Source of the DNA: Muribaculaceae bacterium Zag1
Lineage (GTDB): Bacteria; Bacteroidota; Bacteroidia; Bacteroidales; Muribaculaceae
DNA length: 64,000 bases
Direction of reading: 5' to 3'
NCBI GenBank assembly: GCA_002633115.1
Contig: NWBJ01000001.1
Location: 1-64,000, forward strand
Below the pieces are notes generated by a model. It was not told where the DNA came from. It did no database searches and saw only the letters and a program-made list of their open reading frames with translations. Below, piece after piece: positions 16,916 to 27,768 of the stretch. Numbering within the stretch: the stretch's first letter is position 1; each line of letters starts with the position of its first letter. Position numbers and translations under genes: made by a program.

Positions 16916-17188
16916 AATCGATTTGCGATTTTCGGCTGCAAAGTTACGGAAATTTCCCATCCAATTTGTGAAATATCTCTATTTTATTTTCTCCACACCT
17001 TAGAATCAAAAGGCAGCGTGGTTGGCGGAGGCGCGTGTCTCTCACCCTCAGGGCTTAGGAATCGACAAAAAGGGAAATAGCCAACAAACTCTTGGCTCAT
17101 AAAATCCGATTTGTGGCCTTAATTGTCATAAATGAGGTGACAGGATTGGAATATTATGTTTATTTTTGCGCATTGAAACATCTGTATC

Positions 17189-20100
17189 ATGAAACGTATT
17201 TTCATCATCTCACTGTTGACAATATGCGGAGTGCTGCTTTGGGGGCGTCCTATAATCGACCAGCCTACCCATTGGCTCAATGTGCGCATCAACTCCTACC
17301 CCACCACCGTATTCTCAATCCTCGAGGATGACATGGGCATCATCTGGGTCGGCACCAACACCGGCCTATACAGTTACGACGGCTACGCTGTGCGCAAAGC
17401 CGCCATCTCTGCCCCCGAAGAATTGGCCAACGCCCATGTACATGGGATTGTGCAGCGAGGCAATCAATTATATCTCGCCAGCAACAATGGCCTAATCCGC
17501 TACGACATGGCCTCGGGCCAGATGGAGGCAGTGAGCCCCGATGGGCCGAGCGAAATCCGTTCGCTGTTGCTCCATGATGACGCCCTGTGGCTTGGTTCGC
17601 TCTACGGCCTTTACCAATATGATTTCTCCTCTGCCGAGACCAGCAAAATCGACGCTCCCTTGGCCCATGAGGCTATCTACGCTCTGCAAAAAGCCCCTCA
17701 AGGCCAAATCTATGTAGGCACATACAATGGCCTCAGTTGCTTTTATCCCTTGCTCAATCAATGGGCCGAGGTGACGCTGCCACCACACCTTAGCCATGGT
17801 AATATTTTTGTCAATTCCTTGGCCTTCGACCAGAAAGGCAAGACCTTATGGATAGGCACCGAGGGTGCCTTGCTGTCAATCGATACCGACAGCGAGAAGG
17901 TCACAGAGCATCCCCAATTCGAGTCTAATTCTATCAAATCAATAACCGCCAACCAAGCGGGCCAATTGCTGATTGGCACCGACAACGGCCTTTACATCCG
18001 CCATGAAGACGGAGAAATCGAGCTCTGCCGCCACGACTCGCGCCAATCCACCTCGATTGGCAACAATGTGGTGTGGACCATTTGCAACGACCATCAAGGA
18101 AATACCCTCGCCGGCACGGAAGATGGCATCTCGATTATGAACGATCATGAGCGCATCGAGAAGACGCTCATCAGCGACATTGCTGGCCAAGGCGATGGCA
18201 ATCAGGTGTATGATATGCTGCGCGACTCGCAAAACCGCTTGTGGATTGGAGGCAGCAATGGAGTTATTCTCCTTAATGCCGACGGAGCATCGACATGGTA
18301 TCAGCAAAACAATCCCAAATGGCCCATCTCTCACAATCGCATACGCCAAATCAAAGAAATGTCGGATGGCAGCATTTGGCTTGCCACCGACGGCTCGGTC
18401 AATTGGTGGAATCCTGCCACCGGGGAGATGCAAAATTATCGCATAGCCGACTCAACCAACCGCTACAACGCCAATTGGGCCTACAATATCGTAGAAGACA
18501 GCAACGGCATGTACTGGATAGGCAGCTATCTCGGCGGTCTGCTTGGGGTAGATGGCAAGAAACTGAAAGAATCAGGCGGCTACTGCATTGCCGACACTGC
18601 CATCAACCAATCCAACGGTCTTGCCAATGATTTTGTCAGCCAAATCTTGCCAGGCAAGGATGACAGCAAATGGGTATTGTCATTCCGCGACAGCACGGTA
18701 GTGCTGCTCCGCCCATCAATGCCGTCCAAATCAATAGACATCAAGGCTGCCACTGGGCATTTCCCAACAATAATCGCCACTGATGCCGATGGCAGCGTGT
18801 GGTGCGGTTTTGCTGGAGGAGTGTGCCAACTTTCGCCCGAAGGCGAAATACTCCAGACCCTGCTGCTGCCTGTCTTGAAACCAAAAAATGTCACCGCTCT
18901 CGCCAGTATCGGCCAGCAGCTTTGGCTCTCTACCATGACCGAGATGTGGGGTGTGGATAAAATCACCCATAAGGCCAGACTCTTGCCATTGCCGCAAGAA
19001 TCCTACACATGCATCTATCATGACGAACCCAATCGGCAAGTGCTGCTCGGTACTCTCGACGCCATCTACCGCGTTGACCCGATAGCAATCCAGCAGGTCG
19101 ACAAGGGCGACCACCATTTGCGCATTATGGATATTACTCTTGATGGAGAACCCATGCTCAAAGGAGATATTTACAGCTATATCAACACTCTGAGCGATAG
19201 CTCGGTAATAAACCTGCCGAGCGACTACCGCACACTGAGCGTTGAGGTGAGCGACCTCGACTTCCGCCACGATTTTCCAAGCCGCTATATCTATCAGATT
19301 GACAGCACCGACAATGCCTGGTCGATGCTCGACCAGGGCGCCTCGCGAATCGACTTGCCCAGATTAGGATACGGACAGCATACGCTGAAGCTAAAAGTTG
19401 CCGGCGGCAACGATGAGGTGCTCCTGCTCAACATCAATGTGGCTCGTCCGTGGTACATCACTTGGTGGGCTTTCGTGATTTACGGCGCGATATTGATAGC
19501 CATTGTGATAGCCATCATACTTTACTATCGCCGCAGAGGAGCCACGCTGACCGAGCGTACCGAGCGCGCCCTGATAATGGCTACTGTGCAAAATCGCATC
19601 TCTTTCCTTACAGATATGGCCCATGAGCTAAAGACGCCGCTCTCGCTCATAATGGGACCGGCCAGCCAATTGCTCCAAAAGGCAAAGGATCCAGCCTTGA
19701 AGAAGCAAATAGAAGGGATCTACAACAATTCCCTGAGATTGAGCACCCTGGTGCATCGCGCCGTGGAAATCAACCGCATGGAGAATACCGAACCTCGAGA
19801 AATCCTAATCACCTCGCGAGTGGATATGGCTGCCATGTGCCGCTCGGTGATTGACAGTTACCAACGCGCATTCCCTAACAAGCATTTCGTCTTTACCTGC
19901 GGGCAACCCCAAATTCCCATCACTGCCGACGCCTCAAAGATGGAATCGGTGGTCAACAATCTGGTGTCGAACGCTTGCAAATACACCGACGACAATGCTA
20001 CCATATCATGCTCGGTAGAGACCAGCGGCACCGACGTTATCATTACCGTGAGCGATGACGGAGTGGGCATTCCTGCCAACGAACAAAACCTGATATTCCA

Positions 20101-21085
20101 ACGCCTATTCCGTTCGGCCCGCACTGCCAACAAGCGCGAAGGCACGGGGATTGGCCTGTATTTGGTAAAGCAATATGTAGAGATGCACCATGGCACAGTC
20201 ACTGTGCAAAGCAAGGAAAATCAGGGCACTACCTTTGTGCTCTCCCTGCCTATCGACCAATCAGCAGAGGCGGAATCAAAGCCACAAGCAGCAATGCCCC
20301 AGATTGATGCTCAAGATTCGCGCCCAAGAATTCTCATCGTTGATGACAATTCAGAAATAGTGGGGTTCGTAGAGAACGTGCTCGCTGAGGATTATCAATG
20401 CGTCACTGCCTCGAACGGCAGGGCCGGACTGGCTGTAGCGGCCACCTTCCGACCCGACTTGATTATTGCCGACGAGATGATGCCGGTGATGAGCGGACTG
20501 CAGATGTGCAAGGAGCTGAAGAAAAACTCATCAATGTCATCAATCCCTATCATCTTGCTCACAGCCAAGGAGGACCCTGCCACCGAGGCTGCAAGCGTTG
20601 AGGCTGGCGTAGATATATTTATGACCAAGCCTTTTGATGCTACAGTACTCAAGCGCCGTGTCGCTCAATTGCTCAAATCCCGCGAGGCTCTTAAGCAACA
20701 ATTGCGCCTTGAGTCCCTGACAGCCCCCAAGCCAGTAGAGATTGAGAGTGTGCAGGAGAAACAAATGGCACAAATCACCGAGGTAATCGAGACCAACATA
20801 GCCGACCCCAACCTGAATGTGAATTACATCTGCGAGGCCACAGGGATTAACTCAAAGCAGCTGTACCGATTGATCAAGAAAGTCACTGGCACCACTCCGG
20901 TCGACTATCTGCGACAGATACGCCTCAGGAAAGCAGCCCTGCTGCTTGAACAGAAGAAATTTAATGTGTCGGAGGTGATGTATATGGTGGGATTTAGCAG
21001 CACGAGCTATTTCGCCAAATGCTTCCAAAACCAATACGGCAAGCTCCCTGCCCAATATGCCAAAGACAGCCCCACCGAAGTGTAG
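17189..21085 (+). CDS. hybrid two-component system (propeller sensor, HisKA, HATPase, REC, AraC HTH)
   Basis: propeller repeats, DMAHELKTPLSLIMGP H-box, GTGIGLYLVKQYVEMHHG, ILIVDDNSEIVGFVENVL, AraC HTH C-terminus. Confidence 0.95.
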   Translation: MKRIFIISLLTICGVLLWGRPIIDQPTHWLNVRINSYPTTVFSILEDDMGIIWVGTNTGLYSYDGYAVRKAAISAPEELANAHVHGIVQRGNQLYLASNNGLIRYDMASGQMEAVSPDGPSEIRSLLLHDDALWLGSLYGLYQYDFSSAETSKIDAPLAHEAIYALQKAPQGQIYVGTYNGLSCFYPLLNQWAEVTLPPHLSHGNIFVNSLAFDQKGKTLWIGTEGALLSIDTDSEKVTEHPQFESNSIKSITANQAGQLLIGTDNGLYIRHEDGEIELCRHDSRQSTSIGNNVVWTICNDHQGNTLAGTEDGISIMNDHERIEKTLISDIAGQGDGNQVYDMLRDSQNRLWIGGSNGVILLNADGASTWYQQNNPKWPISHNRIRQIKEMSDGSIWLATDGSVNWWNPATGEMQNYRIADSTNRYNANWAYNIVEDSNGMYWIGSYLGGLLGVDGKKLKESGGYCIADTAINQSNGLANDFVSQILPGKDDSKWVLSFRDSTVVLLRPSMPSKSIDIKAATGHFPTIIATDADGSVWCGFAGGVCQLSPEGEILQTLLLPVLKPKNVTALASIGQQLWLSTMTEMWGVDKITHKARLLPLPQESYTCIYHDEPNRQVLLGTLDAIYRVDPIAIQQVDKGDHHLRIMDITLDGEPMLKGDIYSYINTLSDSSVINLPSDYRTLSVEVSDLDFRHDFPSRYIYQIDSTDNAWSMLDQGASRIDLPRLGYGQHTLKLKVAGGNDEVLLLNINVARPWYITWWAFVIYGAILIAIVIAIILYYRRRGATLTERTERALIMATVQNRISFLTDMAHELKTPLSLIMGPASQLLQKAKDPALKKQIEGIYNNSLRLSTLVHRAVEINRMENTEPREILITSRVDMAAMCRSVIDSYQRAFPNKHFVFTCGQPQIPITADASKMESVVNNLVSNACKYTDDNATISCSVETSGTDVIITVSDDGVGIPANEQNLIFQRLFRSARTANKREGTGIGLYLVKQYVEMHHGTVTVQSKENQGTTFVLSLPIDQSAEAESKPQAAMPQIDAQDSRPRILIVDDNSEIVGFVENVLAEDYQCVTASNGRAGLAVAATFRPDLIIADEMMPVMSGLQMCKELKKNSSMSSIPIILLTAKEDPATEAASVEAGVDIFMTKPFDATVLKRRVAQLLKSREALKQQLRLESLTAPKPVEIESVQEKQMAQITEVIETNIADPNLNVNYICEATGINSKQLYRLIKKVTGTTPVDYLRQIRLRKAALLLEQKKFNVSEVMYMVGFSSTSYFAKCFQNQYGKLPAQYAKDSPTEV

Positions 21086-21253
21086 GGCGCAGTCGGTCGA
21101 AATGAGACAAAATTCCACCCGTGTCTTGGGGATTTCCTGATTTGTCTGTTTTGGGCCCTCGATTTTTGCTTTTGGTTTGTAGTTTTGCAACGTGAATTTT
21201 TCCAAATCTTTTATCACAATTCAATTCACCTGTAATGAAACCTACAAACAAAA

Positions 21254-22964
21254 CCCTTAACCTGTTTAATTCATACTCCCTATCACAAAAACTTCAAAAG
21301 GTTTCTTGACAGTGCCTAATCAGTGCTTTTGGAGGTGAAAAAAGGAAATGCGGTTCATTTTTCATTAATTCCACCCTGTTCTCCCATGAGGATGAGGACA
21401 GGCAAGGGCAATTTTACGGCATGCGGGCACGAATTATCGGCCAGCCATTGCGGGTTGGCTCCAATTTTTCAGATTTTGTTCGGAGAATATCTTTTAAGCT
21501 GACGAGAGCATGGCCTCGATTGCTCGCCTATGCCGATGATGCGGGGAAAGGCTGATTTTGATCTTTCCCTTAAAGGTCTTGACGTAGGCGGCGCTGAGCA
21601 TTATCTGCTGTATGAAACATTTGTTGGACATGCCCCTTCGTCCGACTGGCACCTTAAAAAGCTTCGTCTTCAGCATGTGAAGCACGACGTAGGCGGCAGC
21701 GTACATGAACAGCCGGAAGGTGTTCGCAAGGAACTTGTGGCAGGACATCTTGTCCCCGCGGAGCTCCTTCACACCGCGTATGTCCAGCTCGCAGTCGCCG
21801 CGCTGGCAATAGCTCAGGTAGCACGGCTTTGGCTCAAGGCTCATGTTGCTTGTCACGATGAAGCGGATGTTCTCGCCCATATCGGACACCTCCACCTTGC
21901 AGATCACGCGCTGCTCGTAAAGCCAGCTCTGGGCCCTGTAGGTGAAGGAGGCGTACGTCCTCACCAGGCGGTGCGTTTCGCTGTACTGCTCGCGGGCTCT
22001 TTCCATCTGCTTCGCTGCCCGTCCGAGCAGGATGCTGTTGGCGGCCAGCCCCGTGGTGAAGCTGACGTACTTCTTGTCGCGGGCCCAGTCCATGAACTCG
22101 TGGCAGCAGAAATGGCTGTCGCCTCGGAAGAGGATCTTTGTGTGGGGCCATGCGGCGTGCAGGGCAAGGATGAGCTTGATTATCAGCTTCCCAACGTTTA
22201 TGGACTTGTTGCGCCTGCCTGGCCTGAGCACCGGGAGGATGAGCTTTCCGGTGAGGCTCCCGAAAATCAGGAGCGGCATCAGGCAGTACTCCTTGTAATA
22301 GGCGTTGAACAGGCTCAGCTGCTGGGCGCCGAAGGTGTTGGTGTTGGCGTTGGCGTCGTCGAAGTCGAGTATTATGAACTTGGGAGGAACGTCGTAAGAG
22401 CGGATGAAGCAGTCGACGAACGCCTTGCCTATCGCTATCAGCTCCCTTGCGGTGATGCCGTTCTCAAGCCTGGTCATCGTGGGCTGGGAGCCCAGCTCCT
22501 CGCCGTCGGGCCTGAGGCCGCAGAAGAGCTTGAGCAGGCTGTCCTGGCGCAGAGCGTCGCAGTCGTTGGCGTCCTCGAAGCCGCATGCTATCTGGCCAAC
22601 CCTCTGGTGGATCAGGGAGTCTACGCTGTGGCGCACCAGATAAGGCGTCCGCGTGTCCTCGATGCAGGAAGCGATGTCGGAAAGGAACTTGTGTATGGCG
22701 GGATCGGCCTTTGTGAGCAGCAGCCCTCCCATGGAGGAGATGTCGGGAGCGTCGAAGCTGAGCTCAACCTTGGCTTTGTCTACGGTTCCCAGATCAAATA
22801 ATGTGGGAATTTTTTGGTCAGTCGAAGAATTTGTTGTAATTTTGCTCATGAAGACGTGGTATGGTTAATTTTGTATTGACACTTCAAAATTACAAAATCT
22901 TGCTGACATAGGCAAGTACCTCGTCTTTATTTTTTTGTTTAGTATGAATTATTCAAGTTAAAGG
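21254..22964. mobile_element. IS1380-family insertion sequence with imperfect ~24-bp terminal inverted repeats
   Basis: CCCTTAACCTGTTTAATTCATACT vs right-end reverse complement CCTTTAACTTGAATAATTCATACT; transposase inside. Confidence 0.7.
21494..22849 (-). CDS. IS1380 family transposase
   Basis: IILDFDDANANTNTFGAQQLSLFNAYYKEYCLMPLLIF, ILFRGDSHFCCHEFMDW, QRGDCELDIRGVKELRGDKMSCHKFLANTFRLFMYAAAY. Confidence 0.92.
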   Translation of the reverse strand: MSKITTNSSTDQKIPTLFDLGTVDKAKVELSFDAPDISSMGGLLLTKADPAIHKFLSDIASCIEDTRTPYLVRHSVDSLIHQRVGQIACGFEDANDCDALRQDSLLKLFCGLRPDGEELGSQPTMTRLENGITARELIAIGKAFVDCFIRSYDVPPKFIILDFDDANANTNTFGAQQLSLFNAYYKEYCLMPLLIFGSLTGKLILPVLRPGRRNKSINVGKLIIKLILALHAAWPHTKILFRGDSHFCCHEFMDWARDKKYVSFTTGLAANSILLGRAAKQMERAREQYSETHRLVRTYASFTYRAQSWLYEQRVICKVEVSDMGENIRFIVTSNMSLEPKPCYLSYCQRGDCELDIRGVKELRGDKMSCHKFLANTFRLFMYAAAYVVLHMLKTKLFKVPVGRRGMSNKCFIQQIMLSAAYVKTFKGKIKISLSPHHRHRRAIEAMLSSA

Positions 22965-22995
22965 GGCTTTCAAAGAGAAGAACCAGAGATTACCC

Positions 22996-23340
22996 TTACT
23001 CTTCAAGCAGATGCTGCACCTGATCGATGCTTAGGTTGGTGAGAGCAGCAATTTGCTCGATGGAAAGGCCCATTTTCTGTCCTCCTTTCACAATCTCCGC
23101 ATTACGTTTCTGAATCCCTTCTTTTATGCCTTCCACTCGCCCTTCTTCGCGGCCTCGCTCTCGCCCTTCCTCGCGGGCAGTATTTACTATATTTTGGCTA
23201 TCACGCATGCGCTTGAGGCTCATCTCGTAAGCCTGGTACTCCTCTTTCGACAGGTTGCTAACCTCGGCCTCTGAAAGAAACTTTGTCTTGAAACCGAAGT
23301 CGGTGAATGGGTTAATGTATCTTTCAGTGCACATAATCAA
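22996..23340 (-). pseudogene. Rpn/PD-(D/E)XK nuclease-family transposase with catalytic core deleted in frame
   Basis: ERYINPFTDFGFKTKFLSEAEVSNLSKEEYQAYEMSLKRMRDSQNIVNTAREEG: N-terminal motif joined directly to C-terminal motif. Confidence 0.7.
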
Positions 23341-23574
23341 TGGTTTTTAAGGGTTAGATTGCAAAGATACGACTAAAAATCCAAATATCAAAGAATCAAC
23401 TGGGTAAAGTGGTGAAAACCTATAGTAGCGCCCTAAGATTATCTTCGTTCTCTATAATTTTCATCATCTCGGCAGGAGAGAATGTTCTTTTTTGTCTGAT
23501 TTGTGCTTGATGATTGGGAAGAAATAAGTAATTTTGCAGTGTAAATTTACTATAGACAATATCATTTTCTGACC

Positions 23575-26115
23575 ATGAATATGACTGCTAAGATTCTGTT
23601 TGTCATTGCTGCAGCGGCTCTGGCCTTTACTGCCGAGGGGCGCAAGATAAAGCCCATTGAGGGCGCTTACTACGGCACTAACTATACAGTGCCATTCGCA
23701 CACGCCTATCGCGCCTTGGGCGAGCTCGGCGTTGACCGCAAGGAGGCCATCGATAGGGATGTCTATCACATGTCGCGCCTTGGATTCAATGGCTTCAGGT
23801 TGCACCTGTGGGATGTCGAGCTGAGCGACAGCGTAGGCAACCTCATCGAGAACGACCACCTCGACCTGCTCGACTATCTGCTCGCCCAGCTCGAAAAGCG
23901 AGGCATCAGCGTGATTCTCACCGCGCAAACCAACTTCGGCAACGGATACCCGGAGCGCAACACCGACCCCTACGGAGCTTATTCCTACCGCCACGACAAA
24001 TGCCTCGTGCACTCTGACGCCGATGCCATCGCGGCGCAGGAAAATTACATAGCCCAGCTCGTCAAACACGTCAATCCATACACAGGCCTAAGCTATGCCA
24101 AAGACCCTGCCATTATCGCTATGGAGATCAACAACGAGCCATGCCACGGCGATGATGCAAAGCAAGTGACCGAGTACATCAACGCCATGGCCCGGGCAAT
24201 GCGCAAGGCTGGGTGGCAGAAGACTGTGCTATACAATGTATCGCACAATCAACCGGTGGCCCACGCCTATTATGATGCCGATATCGACGGTACCACCTAT
24301 CAGTGGTATCCCCTAAATCTGGTAAGCGGCCATTCGCGCAAAGGCAATTTCATGCCGTTTGTCGACCAGTATGAGATACCCTTTAAAGAGATGCCCAATT
24401 ATGACAAGCTGTCGCGAGTGGTGTATGAGTTCGACCCCGCCGACAATATCCTCTCGTATATTTTTCCGGCTGCTGCCCGTACATTCCGCAAGGAGGGCTT
24501 CCAGTGGGCTACGCAATTCGCCTACGACCCTACCGACATGGCCTGGGCCAACACTGAATACCAAACCCACTATCTCAATCTCGCCTACACCCCCTCAAAG
24601 GCCATTGGCATGATGGTGGCAGCCGAGGTGATGCGCCAAGTGCCGGAAGGCGCCGACTATGGCAAATTCCCAGCTGATACGGTGTTTGGGCCATTCACGC
24701 TCAGTCCTAAGCAGGACTTGGCTATCCTCAACGACGGGCAGCGCTTTTACTACACTAATCCCACCACGACCAAACCGTCATCAATGGAAACGCTCCAGTC
24801 GGTGGCAGGAGTGGGTAGCAGCCCTGTAATACAATACGATGGCACGGGCGCATACTTTGCCGACCTGGTGGCTCCTGGGGTATGGCGCATCGAGGTGATG
24901 CCTGATGTGATGCTTACCGCCGACCCGTTTGGCAAACCCTCGCTGCAGCGCAGAGTAGGCGAGATTTTCTATAACGAGAGGCCAATGACTGTCAGTCTGC
25001 CAGGGGTGGAATCGGGATTCGCTGTACGCTCGATCAGCAATGGCACCAACGGAAAAGCTCAGGGCAATACCTTCACAGTGAGCCCTGGCGTCTATCTCAT
25101 TGGCACTGATGCCGATGCGCTGATGGCTTACTCACCCGACCAAACCTACGGCGACGGTCACAAGGCTATTGGCGATTACGCCGCACCGGCTGCCTCGCAT
25201 CCAGCTCTCGCCTATGCCCATGATGCCGCTAAGACGCATAGCGCCTCAGCGCCGCTTAAGCTGCAAGTCAAGGCCGCTGGTGAGGTGCCAGTGGATTCGG
25301 TGGTGCTGTATCCCGGTACAATATCCTATTGGAGAGCTAAAAACGACCTGCGTCGATTTTCCGACCTCGGATATGGCGATTTTGAATTGGTGGTCGATGA
25401 CCCGACTTCGCTGGGTTGGAACCGTCCTGCCGAGGTTGACTACAACATTGTGGTATGGCAAGGCGGAAAGGCTACGACCTATCCGCAAGGCAAGTCTGGC
25501 ACGCCGCTCGATTGGGACTATGACGAAAAAACCTCGCCGCGTTATTCGACTGAGTTATATTATCCCGGCTCACCGCTGCGTCTGCTCACGCCGAGCGCCG
25601 ACATGGACGGCAGCGAAATCTCTACCATCCCCACGCAGTGGGATGGCACAAGCTATCGCTATATCAAGGGTGGTCGCTTGGCCGATGACCGCCTTACAGC
25701 CTCCATCTATAATCCAGCCCAAGACACCCAACTGATTGCCCTTAAATATGTTGGTGACCTAATCGAAGGCCTCTCTGACATCCCAGAGGATGCCGAGGTC
25801 TGCATCGAGATTGCGGATGTCGAGGGTCTATCCTCGCTTGAACTCGCTCTCATCACCAATAATGGCCTAAGCTACAATGCGCAGCTGCCGCTGCAAGATG
25901 GGGTAGCACGCTTGCGCGTCTCTGACTTTACCCTCTCCCCCACGCTGCTCTGCCCCGAGCCATATCCGGTATTCCTTGGCCGCGTCTTCACCCCTGGCCC
26001 CGAGGCCCAATCAATACCCCTCCACCTCAACGCCCTCGAAAACATCCAACTCATCGGCCAATCCCACCCCTCCACCCCCGCCTCCTTCTCCCTCAAATCC
26101 CTCTGGATCGAGTAA
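23575..26115 (+). CDS. clan GH-A (GH5-like) secreted glycoside hydrolase
   Basis: signal peptide; GFNGFRLHLWDVELSD; DPAIIAMEINNEPCHGDD acid/base; VVYEFDPAD. Confidence 0.75.
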   Translation: MNMTAKILFVIAAAALAFTAEGRKIKPIEGAYYGTNYTVPFAHAYRALGELGVDRKEAIDRDVYHMSRLGFNGFRLHLWDVELSDSVGNLIENDHLDLLDYLLAQLEKRGISVILTAQTNFGNGYPERNTDPYGAYSYRHDKCLVHSDADAIAAQENYIAQLVKHVNPYTGLSYAKDPAIIAMEINNEPCHGDDAKQVTEYINAMARAMRKAGWQKTVLYNVSHNQPVAHAYYDADIDGTTYQWYPLNLVSGHSRKGNFMPFVDQYEIPFKEMPNYDKLSRVVYEFDPADNILSYIFPAAARTFRKEGFQWATQFAYDPTDMAWANTEYQTHYLNLAYTPSKAIGMMVAAEVMRQVPEGADYGKFPADTVFGPFTLSPKQDLAILNDGQRFYYTNPTTTKPSSMETLQSVAGVGSSPVIQYDGTGAYFADLVAPGVWRIEVMPDVMLTADPFGKPSLQRRVGEIFYNERPMTVSLPGVESGFAVRSISNGTNGKAQGNTFTVSPGVYLIGTDADALMAYSPDQTYGDGHKAIGDYAAPAASHPALAYAHDAAKTHSASAPLKLQVKAAGEVPVDSVVLYPGTISYWRAKNDLRRFSDLGYGDFELVVDDPTSLGWNRPAEVDYNIVVWQGGKATTYPQGKSGTPLDWDYDEKTSPRYSTELYYPGSPLRLLTPSADMDGSEISTIPTQWDGTSYRYIKGGRLADDRLTASIYNPAQDTQLIALKYVGDLIEGLSDIPEDAEVCIEIADVEGLSSLELALITNNGLSYNAQLPLQDGVARLRVSDFTLSPTLLCPEPYPVFLGRVFTPGPEAQSIPLHLNALENIQLIGQSHPSTPASFSLKSLWIE

Positions 26116-26133
26116 ACCTATCACTCTCCAATA

Positions 26134-26158
26134 TTTACTCCCCAAGTTGGGGAGTAAA
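26134..26158. terminator. palindrome TTTACTCCCCAAGTTGGGGAGTAAA
   Basis: perfect inverted repeat between convergent genes. Confidence 0.65.
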
Positions 26159-26167
26159 TAAAAAACT

Positions 26168-26192
26168 GGAACAAGGGACTGTCCCTTGTTCC
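26168..26192. repeat. REP-like palindrome
   Basis: GGAACAAGGGACTGTCCCTTGTTCC flanked by aaaact/agtttt. Confidence 0.85.
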
Positions 26193-26197
26193 AGTTT

Positions 26198-27676
26198 TTA
26201 GCGCATGTCGAAGAGGTAGATTGAGGGCGGGGCTGAGGCTTGGAGGACGCGGAGACGCACCTGGTTGGTGGTGTAGGGCTGCGACAATGAGATGGTTTTG
26301 CAGTCGCCCATGGGCTCGTCTCCGAGATAGATTGTGGTCCAATCCCCATTGTGATCGAGTGCATCGATGGCATAGCGCTGAATGCGATTGATGCGCTCAT
26401 TAGAGAATCCGTCGGCGCCCTGCTTGGAATCGCAATACTCAAATATGTTGATTTGGCTGATTGATTTCTCTGAGTCAAAATCGATTGTCAGCATTGGGGT
26501 CGTTTCAGTTGAGGCCCAGCGGGTCTGCATGCCTCCATCAACAGCTCGCATCGGCCCATACTCATCATAATTGTCATCCCACACGCTTGTAGCCGCGGCT
26601 GAGGCAACAGCCAAGGCAGCGGGGGCTTTTGGCAACGACTCGCCTTGCCGAATGCCCAATCGCTGCCCAAGCGAGATTATTGCGTCGGCCTCGTGAGAGT
26701 AGATTAGCCCTTGGGGTGAAGGCGGCACATTGATGAGCAGAGTATTGTCATTTGCGGTGCAGCGATAGAAGAGTTCGGCCAGTTCGTCCTGGCTGCGCAC
26801 AGGCATCGGCTGAGATTTCTGAAACCAATTCCACGCCTTGCTCAAGCAAATCGTATGTTCAAAGGGCAAGTAGTAAGATTTTCCATCGTAGAGATACTGC
26901 TTTTTATCCTTTGGATGGGCTATCTTGGGGTCCCAAAGTCGGAAGTCAACTGGGAAATATCGAGTGACGTATTTATTGTCCTCAATCATTTGGTCAGGCA
27001 AGATGTAGCAGTAGCCTCCTTCATCTCCTTCATGATCGGTGACATTTCCATTTACACCAATGGCGCACTGCGGCTGCAGCTTTTTCACTAAGGAGTATAG
27101 CTCTGGTAGGCGCCATTGGTCAGCCGGCTTATCCCAACCGCCGTCAAACCACAGCTCGCACACCTCGCCATAGTTGCTCATCAATTCGGTGAGTTGTCCC
27201 TCCATATATCGGATATAGTCAGCGAAGTCAGAGGATTGATAACTGGGCTCATGCCTATCCCAAAGAGAATAGTAAAGGGCGAATTGGAGGCCGTATTTTC
27301 GGCATGCGTCAGCTACTGCCCCTACCACATCGTTTTTCACCGGCGATGAGGCCACATCGTAGTCAGTGAGCGCGCTATCCCAGAGGCAGAATCCGTCATG
27401 ATGCTTGGCTGTGAGCACCACATAGCGGAATCCAGCGTCGCGAGCCACACGTATCCACTGGTCGCAATCGAGCTGTGTAGGGTTGTAGACCGAGGGCGGA
27501 GTCGTGCCGTCTGACCACTCAAGCCCGTTGAAGGTGTTGATGCCGAAGTGGATGAACATTCCATACCCTCGGTCAATCAGACGTTGTTGGCACTCGTTGG
27601 GCCGCGTCGACGGCTCAATAGCCATGGCCCTATGGCCAAGGCAGAAAAGGAGAATGAGGCAAAGATAATATTTCAT
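26198..27676 (-). CDS. GH29 alpha-L-fucosidase with C-terminal discoidin-like domain
   Basis: YGMFIHFGINTFNGLEWSDG, VLTAKHHDGFCLWDSALTDYDV, CELWFDGGWDKPADQW. Confidence 0.92.
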   Translation of the reverse strand: MKYYLCLILLFCLGHRAMAIEPSTRPNECQQRLIDRGYGMFIHFGINTFNGLEWSDGTTPPSVYNPTQLDCDQWIRVARDAGFRYVVLTAKHHDGFCLWDSALTDYDVASSPVKNDVVGAVADACRKYGLQFALYYSLWDRHEPSYQSSDFADYIRYMEGQLTELMSNYGEVCELWFDGGWDKPADQWRLPELYSLVKKLQPQCAIGVNGNVTDHEGDEGGYCYILPDQMIEDNKYVTRYFPVDFRLWDPKIAHPKDKKQYLYDGKSYYLPFEHTICLSKAWNWFQKSQPMPVRSQDELAELFYRCTANDNTLLINVPPSPQGLIYSHEADAIISLGQRLGIRQGESLPKAPAALAVASAAATSVWDDNYDEYGPMRAVDGGMQTRWASTETTPMLTIDFDSEKSISQINIFEYCDSKQGADGFSNERINRIQRYAIDALDHNGDWTTIYLGDEPMGDCKTISLSQPYTTNQVRLRVLQASAPPSIYLFDMR

Positions 27677-27768
27677 GGCTGCGCTGTTAATTTTTCAGTT
27701 GCAAAGTTAATGCTTTGCCTCCACTCCCCCTGCCACAATTGCGCCAAATTATGACACGAAATCGCTAA

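Noticed and set aside
21530-22801. 423-aa plus-strand ORF opposite the IS1380 transposase
   Set aside because: Antisense shadow ORF of a high-GC coding gene; the minus-strand frame has clear IS1380 motifs.
21254-22964. Target-site duplication for the IS1380 element
   Set aside because: Terminal inverted repeats align, but no matching 4-bp flanks could be found, so no TSD is claimed.
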